Assembly (NCBI GenBank): GCA_964574325.1
Contig: CAZNMY010000011.1
Location: 1 to 64,000, forward strand
From: CAMDPA01 sp964574325
GTDB lineage: Bacteria > Pseudomonadota > Alphaproteobacteria > Rhizobiales > Hyphomicrobiaceae
Direction of reading: 5' to 3'
DNA: 64,000 nucleotides
In this document: positions 1 to 9,061 of the stretch, one piece after another
How the letters are laid out: each line of letters opens with the position of its first letter
Numbering within the stretch: position 1 is the stretch's first letter
Program-made: the position numbers and the translations under genes
Notes under the pieces: generated by a model
What the model saw: the letters and a program-made list of their open reading frames with translations, nothing else
Told to the model about the DNA's origin: nothing
The model's database searches: none

Positions 1-199
1 TGGACACGTCCCGTTTGAGCTGGGGCTGATCGGGATCGTCAGCGGCGAGCTTCTCTCTGATGACGAGGGACTTCTTGTAGTTTTCGAGAGCGGCGGGTCT
101 GTTGCCCTCCTCTTTGAGGACATCGGCAATTCTTTCATAGGAAATGGACACGTCCCGTTTGAGCTGGGGCTGATCGGGATCGTCAGCGGCGAGCTTCTC
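1..199 (-). repeat. 144-bp in-frame tandem repeat encoding TPR units
   Basis: Bases 1-55 and 145-199 are identical and 144 bp (48 codons) apart, so the repeat stays in frame within the TIR-STAND gene. Each unit encodes a TPR-like segment that includes AADDPDQPQLKRDVS. Near-perfect nucleotide identity between units points to recent duplication or homogenisation of the sensor repeats; the array probably continues past the window edge. Confidence 0.85.
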
Positions 200-2050
200 G
201 GCAATGACGAGGGAAGCGTCGAGCCATCGCCGGCTGCCGCGCCGGTCGCCGCGGAGTTTCAGCCAGTCGGCGAGTTCGACCGCCAGGAAGCAATGGTGCC
301 CATCGCCCCGAGCGTGAGCCATCACATTGACCACGTGCGGCGCGAGGCGCACGGCCGCGGCTATTTCCGATGTGTACGTTGGAACGCGGAAGACCCCGCC
401 GACCAGGGCGACGGCGGCATCGGCCCCCGACGCTCCCAATCGCGCCCGCATCACCGCCTGGACCAGCCGGTGCACTGATATCGCGGCCGTGCCGTCGGCC
501 AGCCGCTCCCGTGTGACGAGGGAGGCTTCGCCGAGCGCGCGCACCGCGTCGTCCAGAGCCGTCTCGCCGAAGGCCGGCGCAGCGCCTGCCGTGAACAGAT
601 GCAGCGGAATGCCTTCCGGTGACAGATAGGCGCACAGCCCCAGCAGCCGCTCGGCGTCGGCGCACTCTGCCCTCGCGCGCTCGATCGACAGCGCGAACGT
701 CGCCGCGACCGAGCGGGGATAGACGACCGCCTTGGTCGGATCGCGGTCGAGCAGCATGTCTGCCTGCGTGCCGTAGAGCGCGAGGTACTCGGCCAACGTC
801 TTGTTCGTCCCCCACGCATAGGCCCGCGCGAGCGCCAGCGCGAGCGGCAGATACCCGAGCTCCCGCGCGAGGTCACTTGCCGCCTTGCGCACGCCCGCCT
901 CGTCCGTGGCGGCGTTGCGGGCTTGCGCCATCAGAAAGGCTTCTGCTTCGTCCGGGCTGAAGACTTCCAGCCCGATTTCGCTCGCCTCGCCGTGCCAATC
1001 GGGATGCCGCGAGGTGACGAGAACCTGGCAGTTGGCGACGGGCACGAGGCGCCGGACGGCCACCGGGTCGGGGGCGTTGTCGTAGACCAGCAGGACCGGC
1101 CGGGCGAACCGCTCGCTGGCGAGCAGCTCCAGCACTTTCGCCGCGGCGACCTCCGGGTCTTCGGCGCGGGCGAGCGAGGCGTCGAACAGCCGCGCGCCGA
1201 GCGAGACGAGATCGTCGAGGATCGTCGTGCGCGTTTCCGCACGGATCCACCAGACGTGCTGGTAATGCTCGCGGCTGCTCCAGGCGTACTGGCGCGCGAG
1301 CGTGGACTTGCCGACTCCGCCGAGCCCCGCAAGTGCTGCGGTCGCACTGCCGGAGTTCGATCCGGTCGCAGGCGCTGTCGCGCTCTGCAGGATGGCCGCG
1401 AGGCGCGTGTCCTGAGTGACGCTTCCCGCCGCGTCGATGCCACGAAGGGCCGTCGCGATCGCGGCCAACTCGTTATCGCGGCCGACGAAGCCTTTGACCT
1501 GCGCGATCTCGGGATGCAGCACGCGGCTGATCTCGAGGTTCGGCACGCTGCCATGCTTGTCGGGTCGGCCGGTCTGCACGGCAGCCAGGATCGCAGCTTC
1601 CAGCGCGACCTCGTCGCGGGGTGCGAGATAGGGAACGAGATCCGTGTACGCCTTGTTGGCGAGCACGCCCTTCGCCCGGATGCGCTCGATGCGAAAGATC
1701 ACGAGGCGCTCGTGGTCGTTGCCGCGACCGTCCGCCAGCGCACCCTGGGCCTCCTGCAGACAGTCCTCGCTGTGCAGGTAAGACGCCGAGAGAAGGGCGA
1801 GGACACGCGCCTTGCCCGCCAGCGCCCGGTGCATGACGGCAACGAAGTCCTTCGGCCCGAAGTCGAGGTCCTGGATGAGCACCTTGTAGTCGTGACGTTC
1901 CAGCAGCCGCGCGATCCAGATCGCAAACTCCCGCTGCCAGGGTTCGGCCCCCGCACGGGAAATAAAGAAGTCGGCATCCTCGGGCCGGGTCCGAGGCTCG
2001 GGCGGGGGTGGAAGGCGGCTGGCGTCATTGTCTGAGTTGTCGGGCGTCAT
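1..2050 (-). CDS. TIR-STAND (NB-ARC) ATPase with TPR repeats, C-terminus cut by window edge
   Basis: Open from the ATG at 2050 to base 1, giving 683 residues without a stop. Residues about 27-150 look like a bacterial TIR domain (ADFFISRAG start, SASYLHSEDCLQE with E100 as possible catalytic Glu). A GLGGVGKST P-loop follows at about 242-250, a Walker B-like VLLVYDN, and an LGYLPLAL segment like the GLPLA box of NB-ARC ATPases. The C-terminal part enters tetratricopeptide-like repeats. This TIR-sensor-TPR layout is that of bacterial NLR-like STAND proteins; several use TIR NADase activity in phage defence. The ligand cannot be told. Direction is leftward, with nothing coupled to it on the right. 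Confident about domains, not about function. Confidence 0.85.
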   Translation of the reverse strand, partial: MTPDNSDNDASRLPPPPEPRTRPEDADFFISRAGAEPWQREFAIWIARLLERHDYKVLIQDLDFGPKDFVAVMHRALAGKARVLALLSASYLHSEDCLQEAQGALADGRGNDHERLVIFRIERIRAKGVLANKAYTDLVPYLAPRDEVALEAAILAAVQTGRPDKHGSVPNLEISRVLHPEIAQVKGFVGRDNELAAIATALRGIDAAGSVTQDTRLAAILQSATAPATGSNSGSATAALAGLGGVGKSTLARQYAWSSREHYQHVWWIRAETRTTILDDLVSLGARLFDASLARAEDPEVAAAKVLELLASERFARPVLLVYDNAPDPVAVRRLVPVANCQVLVTSRHPDWHGEASEIGLEVFSPDEAEAFLMAQARNAATDEAGVRKAASDLARELGYLPLALALARAYAWGTNKTLAEYLALYGTQADMLLDRDPTKAVVYPRSVAATFALSIERARAECADAERLLGLCAYLSPEGIPLHLFTAGAAPAFGETALDDAVRALGEASLVTRERLADGTAAISVHRLVQAVMRARLGASGADAAVALVGGVFRVPTYTSEIAAAVRLAPHVVNVMAHARGDGHHCFLAVELADWLKLRGDRRGSRRWLDASLVIAEKLAADDPDQPQLKRDVSISYERIADVLKEEGNRPAALENYKKSLVIREKLAADDPDQPQLKRDVS

Positions 2051-2337
2051 CCACCGTCTCCGCAATGTCCATGCTGTCGAAAACGGCGTGAGCGTAGCAT
2101 GGATGATCGAGCGGTAAAGTTGCCCGGGCGCCTCCCCCATTAACCCCGTTGCCATCAGATTGACGTGAGGTGGTGACGCTGTGGGTGCGAGAGCGGAGCG
2201 GTTATGGGAAGGTCGCGGCGTGAAAAGTCGCGGCCGATGGTTCCGCCACAAGCGGCCACATACGTGGACACGTAGTGGATCGATCGCAAACCGTGCGTGG
2301 GTCGGCATCGTCTCTCGTCGATACCGGAGTTCAGGTG

Positions 2338-3675
2338 ATGGCAAGACAGTTGGCGCTGAGACGGGTGGCAGTGGTGCTGGGCGCGCTGTGCTTCGTGCTG
2401 GCCGCCTGGTATCTGGCGGTCAGGCCGACGACGCTGCGGGTCGCCCTGGGAGCATCGGGAAGCACGCAGGTCGAGGTGATGGAGGCCTTGGCGCGCGTGT
2501 TGCGCGATACGCAGCAGCCCTTCCGGTTCAAGCTCGTGCGTACTGCCGGGACGGCCGAAGCCAGCCGGATGCTAGACAAAGGGACGGTCGACCTCGCGGT
2601 GCTGCGGAGCGACGATCACGAAGGCAAGGATGCCCGCTCGATCGTCATTCTGCACAAGCGCGCCCTGGCGCTCGTCGTGCGTAAGGACAGCGGCATCGAA
2701 TCGTTGCGGGATATCACCGACAGGCCGATCGGCGTCACCAACGTCGACAGCGATTCCTACCAGCCACTGGTCAGGCGGATCATGAGCCACTTCGAATTCG
2801 ACGAGGAGGGGCTGAAGCTCCAGGAGATGTCGCGCAAGGAAACCGTGGAGGCGATGGCGCAGCGGCGCATCGACGGCTTCGTCATGGTGATCAATCCGGC
2901 ATCGAAGCCGACGCGCGACATGATCGCCGAAATCACCGGAAAGCATAAGCAGGAGATCGTCGTGAAGGGGGTGCCGTCGCACCAGGCCCTCGCGCTGCGT
3001 TTCCAGGAACTGCACAAGAGCGCCATCCCCGAGGGCACTTTCGGGCTGCAGCCCCCGAAGGAGGAAGAGACCGTCGGCATCACGCTGGAACTGGCGGCTT
3101 CCTCACGACTGTCCGAGCAGACGGCCTCCGAGTTGACGAAGTCTCTGATGGAGGTGCGTGGCCGGCTCCGGAGCGCGCAGGCCGCGACCTACAACATCGA
3201 AACGCCCCCTGTCGACGAGGAGCGCCGCTTCCTGCCGCACGCGGGCACGGCCGCCTTCGTCAACAGCGAAGCCAAGACGCTGCTGGAGCAGTACAGCGAC
3301 TACATCTGGCTGGGGCTGTTCAGTGTCGGCATCATCGGCTCGTCGGTGGCGGGCGTCATGAGCTGGGCTGGCTTCAAGAACGAAGCGCCGGGGGAAACGC
3401 TGGCGGAGCAGGTGCGGGTTCTGGCCGGGCGGCTCGAGGCCGCGACAACGACGGGCGAGGTCGACAGCATCCAGGGGGATTTCGACGACATCGTTCTGGC
3501 CATCATGCGCGACTACGGTCTCAGAGGCCTCGCGGAGGAGGGCTCCCCCGACCCCAGCCCGTGGCTCAACACGTTCGCCGGTCTGATCGACCGGCGCCGC
3601 CGTCTGCTCGAAGGACTGGCGCCATCGGCATCGACGGAGGTGCCGCTGCGGTCGGCGGTGCGCGCCCAGCTCTGA
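2338..3675 (+). CDS. TAXI-family TRAP transporter solute-binding protein with C-terminal membrane segment
   Basis: The 445-residue product starts with a hydrophobic signal-anchor (RVAVVLGALCFVLAAWYLAV) and continues with a periplasmic binding fold of the TAXI/NMT1 type: GSTQVEVMEALARVL, GTVDLAVLR and SDSYQPLVRRI segments. A second hydrophobic helix (YIWLGLFSVGIIGSSVAGVM) sits near residue 345, followed by a charged cytoplasmic tail, so the receptor seems membrane tethered. No TRAP membrane subunit lies next to it; such orphan TAXI proteins are common in Hyphomicrobiales. I chose ATG 2338 because GGAG lies 8 bp upstream and the membrane anchor follows directly; an in-frame start at 2275 would add a polar stretch before the anchor. 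Substrate unknown. Confidence 0.8.
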   Translation: MARQLALRRVAVVLGALCFVLAAWYLAVRPTTLRVALGASGSTQVEVMEALARVLRDTQQPFRFKLVRTAGTAEASRMLDKGTVDLAVLRSDDHEGKDARSIVILHKRALALVVRKDSGIESLRDITDRPIGVTNVDSDSYQPLVRRIMSHFEFDEEGLKLQEMSRKETVEAMAQRRIDGFVMVINPASKPTRDMIAEITGKHKQEIVVKGVPSHQALALRFQELHKSAIPEGTFGLQPPKEEETVGITLELAASSRLSEQTASELTKSLMEVRGRLRSAQAATYNIETPPVDEERRFLPHAGTAAFVNSEAKTLLEQYSDYIWLGLFSVGIIGSSVAGVMSWAGFKNEAPGETLAEQVRVLAGRLEAATTTGEVDSIQGDFDDIVLAIMRDYGLRGLAEEGSPDPSPWLNTFAGLIDRRRRLLEGLAPSASTEVPLRSAVRAQL

Positions 3676-3687
3676 TCGACCCGAGCA

Positions 3688-4923
3688 TCAGTTCTGGAAG
3701 ACGTTGCGCCGCCAGTCGTCATCGTCCTTGGTGCCGCGCAGGGCAGGGCGAGGCTCGGCGGCCGGCGGGGCCACGGCGGGCGGAATGGCGGTCGCCGGCG
3801 CGATGGCAGGCGTGGGCGCCGTTGCCGGCGTGGCCGTCGGCACGGCGCGCGACCGCGGCACGACGACCGTCGGCGTTGCAGCAGCGGCCGGCTGCACCGC
3901 AGGCCGTGTGGCGGGGCGGGCAGCACCAGTGGCTGCCGCCATCTCGGGGCTGTACTTCTCGGTCGGGACGCCGACAGGTGAGGCCAGCGGCCAGACCACA
4001 GACCGTGTCGCCATCGGATTGGTTGCAGCGATCTTGTGGCGGCGCTGCAATTCGGCGTCGGCCAGCGCGTCGAACCGGGGATCGGTCACGGCCGCCGTCT
4101 TCGGCACGGTGTGCACGACCCGATACCCCTCCCGCGCGAGCCGGTCGAGCACACCGCGGATCCCGTGGGCGGTGGAGAACTGGATGTCGTGGAAAAGCAG
4201 GATGCCTTTGCGCTTCCCCTCCAACGCTTTGAAGATGTTGCGCTGCATTTCAACGGGGTTCTTCGTGCGGAAATCGCTCGAATCGGCGTCGATCGAAAAG
4301 ATGCCGAAGTTCCGCTGTTCGAGATGCGCGAGCATGGCCGGGCTGTCGGCGAGGTAGGGGAAGCGGAAGAACGGCGCAACCGGCTGGCCGAGCGCGCGCT
4401 TGACCGCGCTGATGCCGAGTTCGATTTCATGCTGCGCCTTCTGGGCGCCGATCGAACGGAGGTTCTTGTGGGACCACGTGTGGATGGCGATGGTGTGTCC
4501 GGCGGCCGAGATCTCCCGGACCATGTCGGGGTCCACGACCGCCATTTGTCCGACCATGTAGAACGTCGCGCGCGTGCAGTGCGCGGCGAGCGCCTCGAGA
4601 ACCATCCGGCTGTGGCGGCGCAGTGGGCCGTCGTCGAAGGTCAGCACAACCTCGTTTTCCCGCAGGAAATCGTGTTCGGGGTACTGCTGCAGACCGAACC
4701 GGGGGCCGCGCGCCGTATCGATTTCGACGACGCGCGAAACGCCGATCTTGCCGGCGGTCGGCGTGCAGCCGACTTCCCGGGCCGTGGCCGTAGCCTGCGG
4801 CGTCGGCGACTGGCCGGGAACCTGAGCAGATGCGGTTCCCGTTACGGCGACCGCGCTCGCCAAGAGAGCGAACGCGGATGCGAGCACCGGCGCGTGCCGG
4901 CTCGACTTCGATGCAGTCTTCAT
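3688..4923 (-). CDS. secreted polysaccharide deacetylase (NodB homology domain)
   Basis: A 411-residue protein with a signal peptide ending near ASA (about residue 33). The NodB carbohydrate esterase domain shows all main motifs: TFDDGP (95-100, catalytic base and metal Asp), H148-x3-H152 metal ligands, RFPY (187-190), and LLFHD with the catalytic His near 245. Such enzymes remove N- or O-acetyl groups from peptidoglycan or exopolysaccharide in the periplasm. The last 110 residues are a low-complexity Ala/Pro/Thr tail ending in DDDDWRRNVFQN, probably a flexible linker. It converges on the TAXI gene with only 12 bp between the stop codons. Substrate is inferred only at family level. Confidence 0.88.
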   Translation of the reverse strand: MKTASKSSRHAPVLASAFALLASAVAVTGTASAQVPGQSPTPQATATAREVGCTPTAGKIGVSRVVEIDTARGPRFGLQQYPEHDFLRENEVVLTFDDGPLRRHSRMVLEALAAHCTRATFYMVGQMAVVDPDMVREISAAGHTIAIHTWSHKNLRSIGAQKAQHEIELGISAVKRALGQPVAPFFRFPYLADSPAMLAHLEQRNFGIFSIDADSSDFRTKNPVEMQRNIFKALEGKRKGILLFHDIQFSTAHGIRGVLDRLAREGYRVVHTVPKTAAVTDPRFDALADAELQRRHKIAATNPMATRSVVWPLASPVGVPTEKYSPEMAAATGAARPATRPAVQPAAAATPTVVVPRSRAVPTATPATAPTPAIAPATAIPPAVAPPAAEPRPALRGTKDDDDWRRNVFQN

Positions 4924-5308
4924 GCGGTTTATCGCGCCCCCTGGATTCCGACTGCATACGATGCTGCCGAAACCGACGTTCTATCTTGATCTACCTCGGT
5001 GCTACCCGACCTCGCCGGTTCGGGTCGATCGCATGAGCGGTCGGCGACGCACACTGGCCTATACGTGTTGGCAACTTAGTGGCGTCTGCGGTCACAGTGC
5101 AAACGTCGAGATGCCACGGGCGGTGTATGGAAGGCGTTCACGCCGGGAGCGTGATAAAAGCGACCCAGCATCCCAGCAATCGGAATATTCCGCCCGGCTG
5201 CCGTTATGCCTTGATTTGGTGGAGGAATCGAGGCTTCGTTGAAGGGCGTTGCCTGTCGAATTTGATCCCATGCCGCCCGAGGGTCGGCGAAGCCGGTGTT
5301 ACGGAACG
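4924..5308. other. intergenic divergent promoter region
   Basis: About 385 bp between the divergent deacetylase and mgtE genes. It must hold both promoters. I see no convincing ORF, no M-box riboswitch fold that I can recognise by eye, and no strong inverted repeat. Confidence 0.4.
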
Positions 5309-6691
5309 ATGGCCGACGCTCATGAGCAGGAGACCGCCAAGCGGTCGGATGTCGGCCCGGATGAAGGGCTGGTGCCCGCGGTTTCGGCGGCGCTGGCGGC
5401 CGGCGACGCCGACCGGGCGCGCGAGCTGACGTCGACGCTCAAGGCTGCCGATCTCGCCAACGTGATCGAGCTGATCGACCGGGAGCACCGGGTCGCACTC
5501 ATTCTCGCGCTCGGTTCCGGGTTCGATGTCGAGACCCTTTCCGAACTCGACGAGGCCGTTCGCGACGAACTCGCCGAGGCGCTGCCCAACGACCTGCTCG
5601 TCCGGGCCGTGACCGAACTCGAGACCGACGACGCCGCCTACGTCATCGAAAGCCTCGACAAGGAGGACAAGGCCGAGATTCTCGCGCAGTTGCCGAGAGA
5701 CGATCGCGCCGCCCTCGAGCGAAACCTCGATTACCCCGATGCGTCGGCCGGTCGCCTCATGCAGGCGGATCTGGTGGCGGTGGCGCCATTCTGGAACGTC
5801 GGCCAGGTCATCGATTACATGCGGGAGACGGAGGATCTCCCCGACATGTTCTCCGAAATTTTCGTCGTCGATCCCTCCTACAAGGTGCTGGGCTCGGTCG
5901 AGCTGTCGAAGGTGATGCGGTCGAAGCGACACATCCGCATCGAGGACATCATGGATCGAGACCGGGCCACGGTGCTGGCGACGGCGGACCAGATGGAGGT
6001 GGCCCGGCAGTTCCAGCGCTACGATCTGATGTCCGCGCCGGTCGTCGACGAGAACCAGCGGCTGGTCGGCGTCGTCACGGTCGACGACGTCGTGGAGGTG
6101 ATCAAGGACGAGGCGGAGGAGGATATCAAGGCACTGGCCGGCGTCGGCGACGAGTCGATGAGCGACAGCGTCGCCGATACCGCACGCAGCCGGGTGCCCT
6201 GGCTCGTTGTCAACCTGGGCACGGCGATCATCGCTTCACTGGTGATCAAGCAGTTCGACGCGACGATCGAGCAGATGGTGGCGCTGGCGGTGCTGATGCC
6301 GATCGTGGCGTCGATGGGCGGCAATGCCGGAACTCAGACCATGACGGTGACCGTGCGCGCGCTCGCGACGGCGAAACTCGGGCGGGTCAATGCCAATCGC
6401 GTCATCATCCGAGAGATCGGTGTCGGGCTGTTCAACGGGCTGGTGCTGTCTGTGCTGATGGCGGCAGTCGTGCTGGTCTGGTTCGGCTCGGGGCCGCTCG
6501 GATTGGTGATCGCGGCGGCGATGGTGGTCAATCTGCTGGCGGCGGCGTTGGCAGGAATACTCATTCCGCTCGCGCTGCACGAACTCGACCTCGATCCCGC
6601 ACCGGCCGCAGGCGTGTTCGTCACGATGGTGACCGACGTCGTGGGCTTTCTGGCCTTTCTCGGGCTCGCGTCGATCTGGCTGGTGAAATAG
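5309..6691 (+). CDS. mgtE: magnesium transporter MgtE
   Basis: A 460-residue protein with the MgtE order: acidic N-terminal superhelical domain (about 20-135), a CBS pair (about 140-260, including the EDLPDMFSEIFVVD and MSAPVVDENQRLVGVVT segments), a plug helix, then five membrane helices. The pore signature MPIVASMGGNAGTQTM is intact. MgtE is a Mg2+-gated channel in the inner membrane; the cytosolic domains close it when Mg2+ is plentiful. The start is uncertain: ATG 5309 begins the family-like acidic N-terminus, while ATG 5270 and TTG 5249 are in frame upstream and have no clear ribosome binding site. It stands alone, with the next gene more than 600 bp away. Confidence 0.92.
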   Translation: MADAHEQETAKRSDVGPDEGLVPAVSAALAAGDADRARELTSTLKAADLANVIELIDREHRVALILALGSGFDVETLSELDEAVRDELAEALPNDLLVRAVTELETDDAAYVIESLDKEDKAEILAQLPRDDRAALERNLDYPDASAGRLMQADLVAVAPFWNVGQVIDYMRETEDLPDMFSEIFVVDPSYKVLGSVELSKVMRSKRHIRIEDIMDRDRATVLATADQMEVARQFQRYDLMSAPVVDENQRLVGVVTVDDVVEVIKDEAEEDIKALAGVGDESMSDSVADTARSRVPWLVVNLGTAIIASLVIKQFDATIEQMVALAVLMPIVASMGGNAGTQTMTVTVRALATAKLGRVNANRVIIREIGVGLFNGLVLSVLMAAVVLVWFGSGPLGLVIAAAMVVNLLAAALAGILIPLALHELDLDPAPAAGVFVTMVTDVVGFLAFLGLASIWLVK

Positions 6692-7341
6692 GCTCATGTG
6701 ATCCGCGCGTGGATCGCCCGGCTGAACCGGGCTCGGCAGTTTGTCTCACTGGTGTCTCGGGACGACAGCTCTCGAGGGCGAAGACAAGTCCTCCGATGTG
6801 CAGGTGCTGAGACACCTCGGCGGGACCTGAGCCGGGGTTGCCCGGAAGCCAACCTCACGATCGCGGTCGCAACTGCTCGGGCGTGGTCAAATGTCTGTAG
6901 TGGGTGTGGTGCGCGAGGTTGTCGCGCTCGGAGGGTGTCTCGAAGCCACCGTCTGCGAACTTCGTTCGCATGGCCTCGACGTCGATCTCTGTCAGCACGC
7001 CGAAGCCGTGCCGCTCGAGGGGGGCCAGCCCCGCTGTGCGGGCCGCACCGAGCGACATCTCGAACGGAGTCGAGAAGTGATAGCCCGTCATGACGTGTAT
7101 ACTCCAGATCGGCCGTTCGCGCCGTGCCGGGGGAAAGCCTCTGCCGTGTCTTCGTTCGACCGATCGACAGCCGTGATTACCTGGCGCCGGGCTCGTGACT
7201 GCACTGCTCCATTAAGCGAATGGTGTGTGTCCCGATTTTCCATTTTCCGCCGGCGGGTCACGGAATTGACATGGGCGCGGACCAGCGCCATGTCTCCGGC
7301 ACCTTCATTCGCATGGAACCCTTGTCTTCCGGAGCCTCGTC
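6692..7341. other. long intergenic region with a gene remnant
   Basis: About 650 bp between mgtE and gpmI. The only recognisable coding trace is the truncated DUF302-like gene on the minus strand (6855-7091). The last 200 bp must contain the gpmI promoter; I see no clear terminator or structured RNA. Confidence 0.4.
6855..7091 (-). pseudogene. truncated DUF302-domain gene
   Basis: The first 45 or so residues of this 78-residue frame fit the start of DUF302 proteins: an MTGYHFSTPFEM strand, an amphipathic helix, then HGFGVLTEIDVEAMRTKF, close to the family signature GFGVLTEIDV. DUF302 domains are normally about 100-130 residues and continue with an RILGACNP-like strand; here the frame runs instead into an unrelated His-rich tail (HHTHYRHLTTPEQ) and stops. 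I found no continuation in the other frames nearby, so a deletion is more likely than a simple frameshift. Probably non-functional. Confidence 0.6.
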
Positions 7342-8859
7342 ATGTCCGCACCACGCCCTGTCATGCTGGTTGTTCTCGACGGCTGGGGCTGGCGTGACGA
7401 CACCTCGGACAACGCGGTCCGCCTCGCCGACACGCCGGCGTTCGACCGGCTCTGGGCCTCGTGCCCGCATTCGTTCCTGCGCACCTCCGGCAAGGACGTC
7501 GGCCTGCCCGACGGGCAGATGGGGAACTCCGAGGTCGGCCATCTCAACATCGGCGCGGGCCGCGTCGTGATGCAGGATCTGCCGCGGATCACCGACGCGG
7601 TCGCCTCCGGCGAGATCGAGACAACGCGGGCGCTGCAGGATCTCATCGCCACGCTGAAGAAGAACGGCGGCACCTGCCATCTCGTGGGCCTGATCTCGCC
7701 GGGCGGCGTGCACTCCCATCAGGACCACGCTGTGGCGCTTGCGCGGATCATGGTCGAGGCCGGCGTTCCCGCCGTTCTGCACGCATTCACCGACGGCCGG
7801 GATTGCCCGCCGCGGTCGGCGGCCGAGTATTTCGCCGAGGTCACGAAGGCCCTGCCGAAGGCCGTGCCGATCGCCACCGTCTGCGGGCGCTATTTCGCGA
7901 TGGACCGCGACAATCGCTGGGAACGCGTCGCCAAGGCCTATGACCTGCTGGTGGACGGAATCGGCGAGATCGCTGCCGGACCACTGGCTGCGATCGAAGC
8001 GGCCTACGCCAAGGATCAGAACGACGAGTTCGTACTGCCGGCAGTGATCGGCGGCTACAAAGGCATGAGGGACGGCGACGGCATCCTGTCGTTCAACTTC
8101 CGCGCGGACCGCATGCGCGAACTTCTCGGCGCGATGCTCGATCCCGGCTTCTCGGGCTTCGCGCGTCGGCGCGTCGTCGAGTTCGCGTCGGCGGTGTGCA
8201 TGACCGAGTACAGCGCCGCGCTGAACAAGCACATGAAGGCGATGTTCCCGCCCCAGAACCTGGACAATGTGCTGGGTCAGGTCGTCGCCTCGGCCGGCCG
8301 CGCGCAGGTGCGCATGGCCGAGACCGAGAAATACCCCCACGTCACGTATTTCCTCAACGGCGGCGAGGAGGCGACCTACGAGCGCGAGGACCGGATCATG
8401 GTTCCCTCGCCGAAAGTGGCGACCTACGACCTGCAGCCGGAGATGTCGGCGCCGGAGCTGACCGACAAGGCGGTCGCGGCGATCGGGTCGGGAAAATACG
8501 ATCTGATCGTGCTGAATTTCGCCAATCCGGACATGGTCGGGCACACCGGCAGCCTGAGCGCGGCGATCAAGGCGGTCGAGACGGTCGACAAGGGCCTCGG
8601 GCGGATCGCCGATGCGATCGGGAAAGCGGGCGGCGCGCTCGTCGTTACCGCGGACCACGGCAATTGCGAGATGATGAAGGACCCGGAGACGGGTGGCCCG
8701 CACACCTCGCACACGACGAACCCCGTGCCCGTCATCGTGATGGGAAGCGGCGCGGCCTCGATCGGCAACGGCCGGCTCGCCGATCTCGCGCCGACGCTGC
8801 TGCAGCTCATGGGCCTGCCTCAGCCCGCCGAAATGACTGGACGGTCGCTGCTGCGGTGA
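7342..8859 (+). CDS. gpmI: 2,3-bisphosphoglycerate-independent phosphoglycerate mutase
   Basis: A 505-residue protein of normal length for the Mn-dependent, alkaline-phosphatase-superfamily phosphoglycerate mutase. It interconverts 3- and 2-phosphoglycerate in glycolysis and gluconeogenesis in the cytosol. Visible motifs are VLDGWG with metal ligand Asp13, GNSEVGH with the nucleophile Ser63, and the C-terminal metal site segments NPDMVGHTG and VTADHGNCEMM followed by PHTSHTTNPVP. ATG 7342 has GGAG 8 bp upstream. It is the last chromosomal gene before tRNA-Arg and the inserted element and appears intact. Confidence 0.96.
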   Translation: MSAPRPVMLVVLDGWGWRDDTSDNAVRLADTPAFDRLWASCPHSFLRTSGKDVGLPDGQMGNSEVGHLNIGAGRVVMQDLPRITDAVASGEIETTRALQDLIATLKKNGGTCHLVGLISPGGVHSHQDHAVALARIMVEAGVPAVLHAFTDGRDCPPRSAAEYFAEVTKALPKAVPIATVCGRYFAMDRDNRWERVAKAYDLLVDGIGEIAAGPLAAIEAAYAKDQNDEFVLPAVIGGYKGMRDGDGILSFNFRADRMRELLGAMLDPGFSGFARRRVVEFASAVCMTEYSAALNKHMKAMFPPQNLDNVLGQVVASAGRAQVRMAETEKYPHVTYFLNGGEEATYEREDRIMVPSPKVATYDLQPEMSAPELTDKAVAAIGSGKYDLIVLNFANPDMVGHTGSLSAAIKAVETVDKGLGRIADAIGKAGGALVVTADHGNCEMMKDPETGGPHTSHTTNPVPVIVMGSGAASIGNGRLADLAPTLLQLMGLPQPAEMTGRSLLR

Positions 8860-8984
8860 ACTTGAACGACCACGCTTGCGGTCGAGCCGCTGGGGGCACG
8901 CGAAAGCGCATTTGCAGCCGGCGACGAGATCGGGTAATCAATCGGCTTCTGGACGGCCAGCCGCCCAGCGCCACGTCGGCGTCC

Positions 8985-9031
<47 letters not shown>

Positions 9032-9061
<30 letters not shown>

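Noticed and set aside
923..2035. 370-codon open frame on the plus strand
   Set aside because: Antisense to the TIR-STAND gene; Arg-rich composition without domain motifs, typical for GC-rich shadows.
4036..4989. 317-codon plus-strand frame opposite the deacetylase gene
   Set aside because: The minus strand has a signal peptide and all NodB motifs; the plus frame has none.
7258..8712. 484-codon minus-strand frame opposite gpmI
   Set aside because: gpmI is complete and conserved; the opposite frame is His/Arg rich without recognisable domains.
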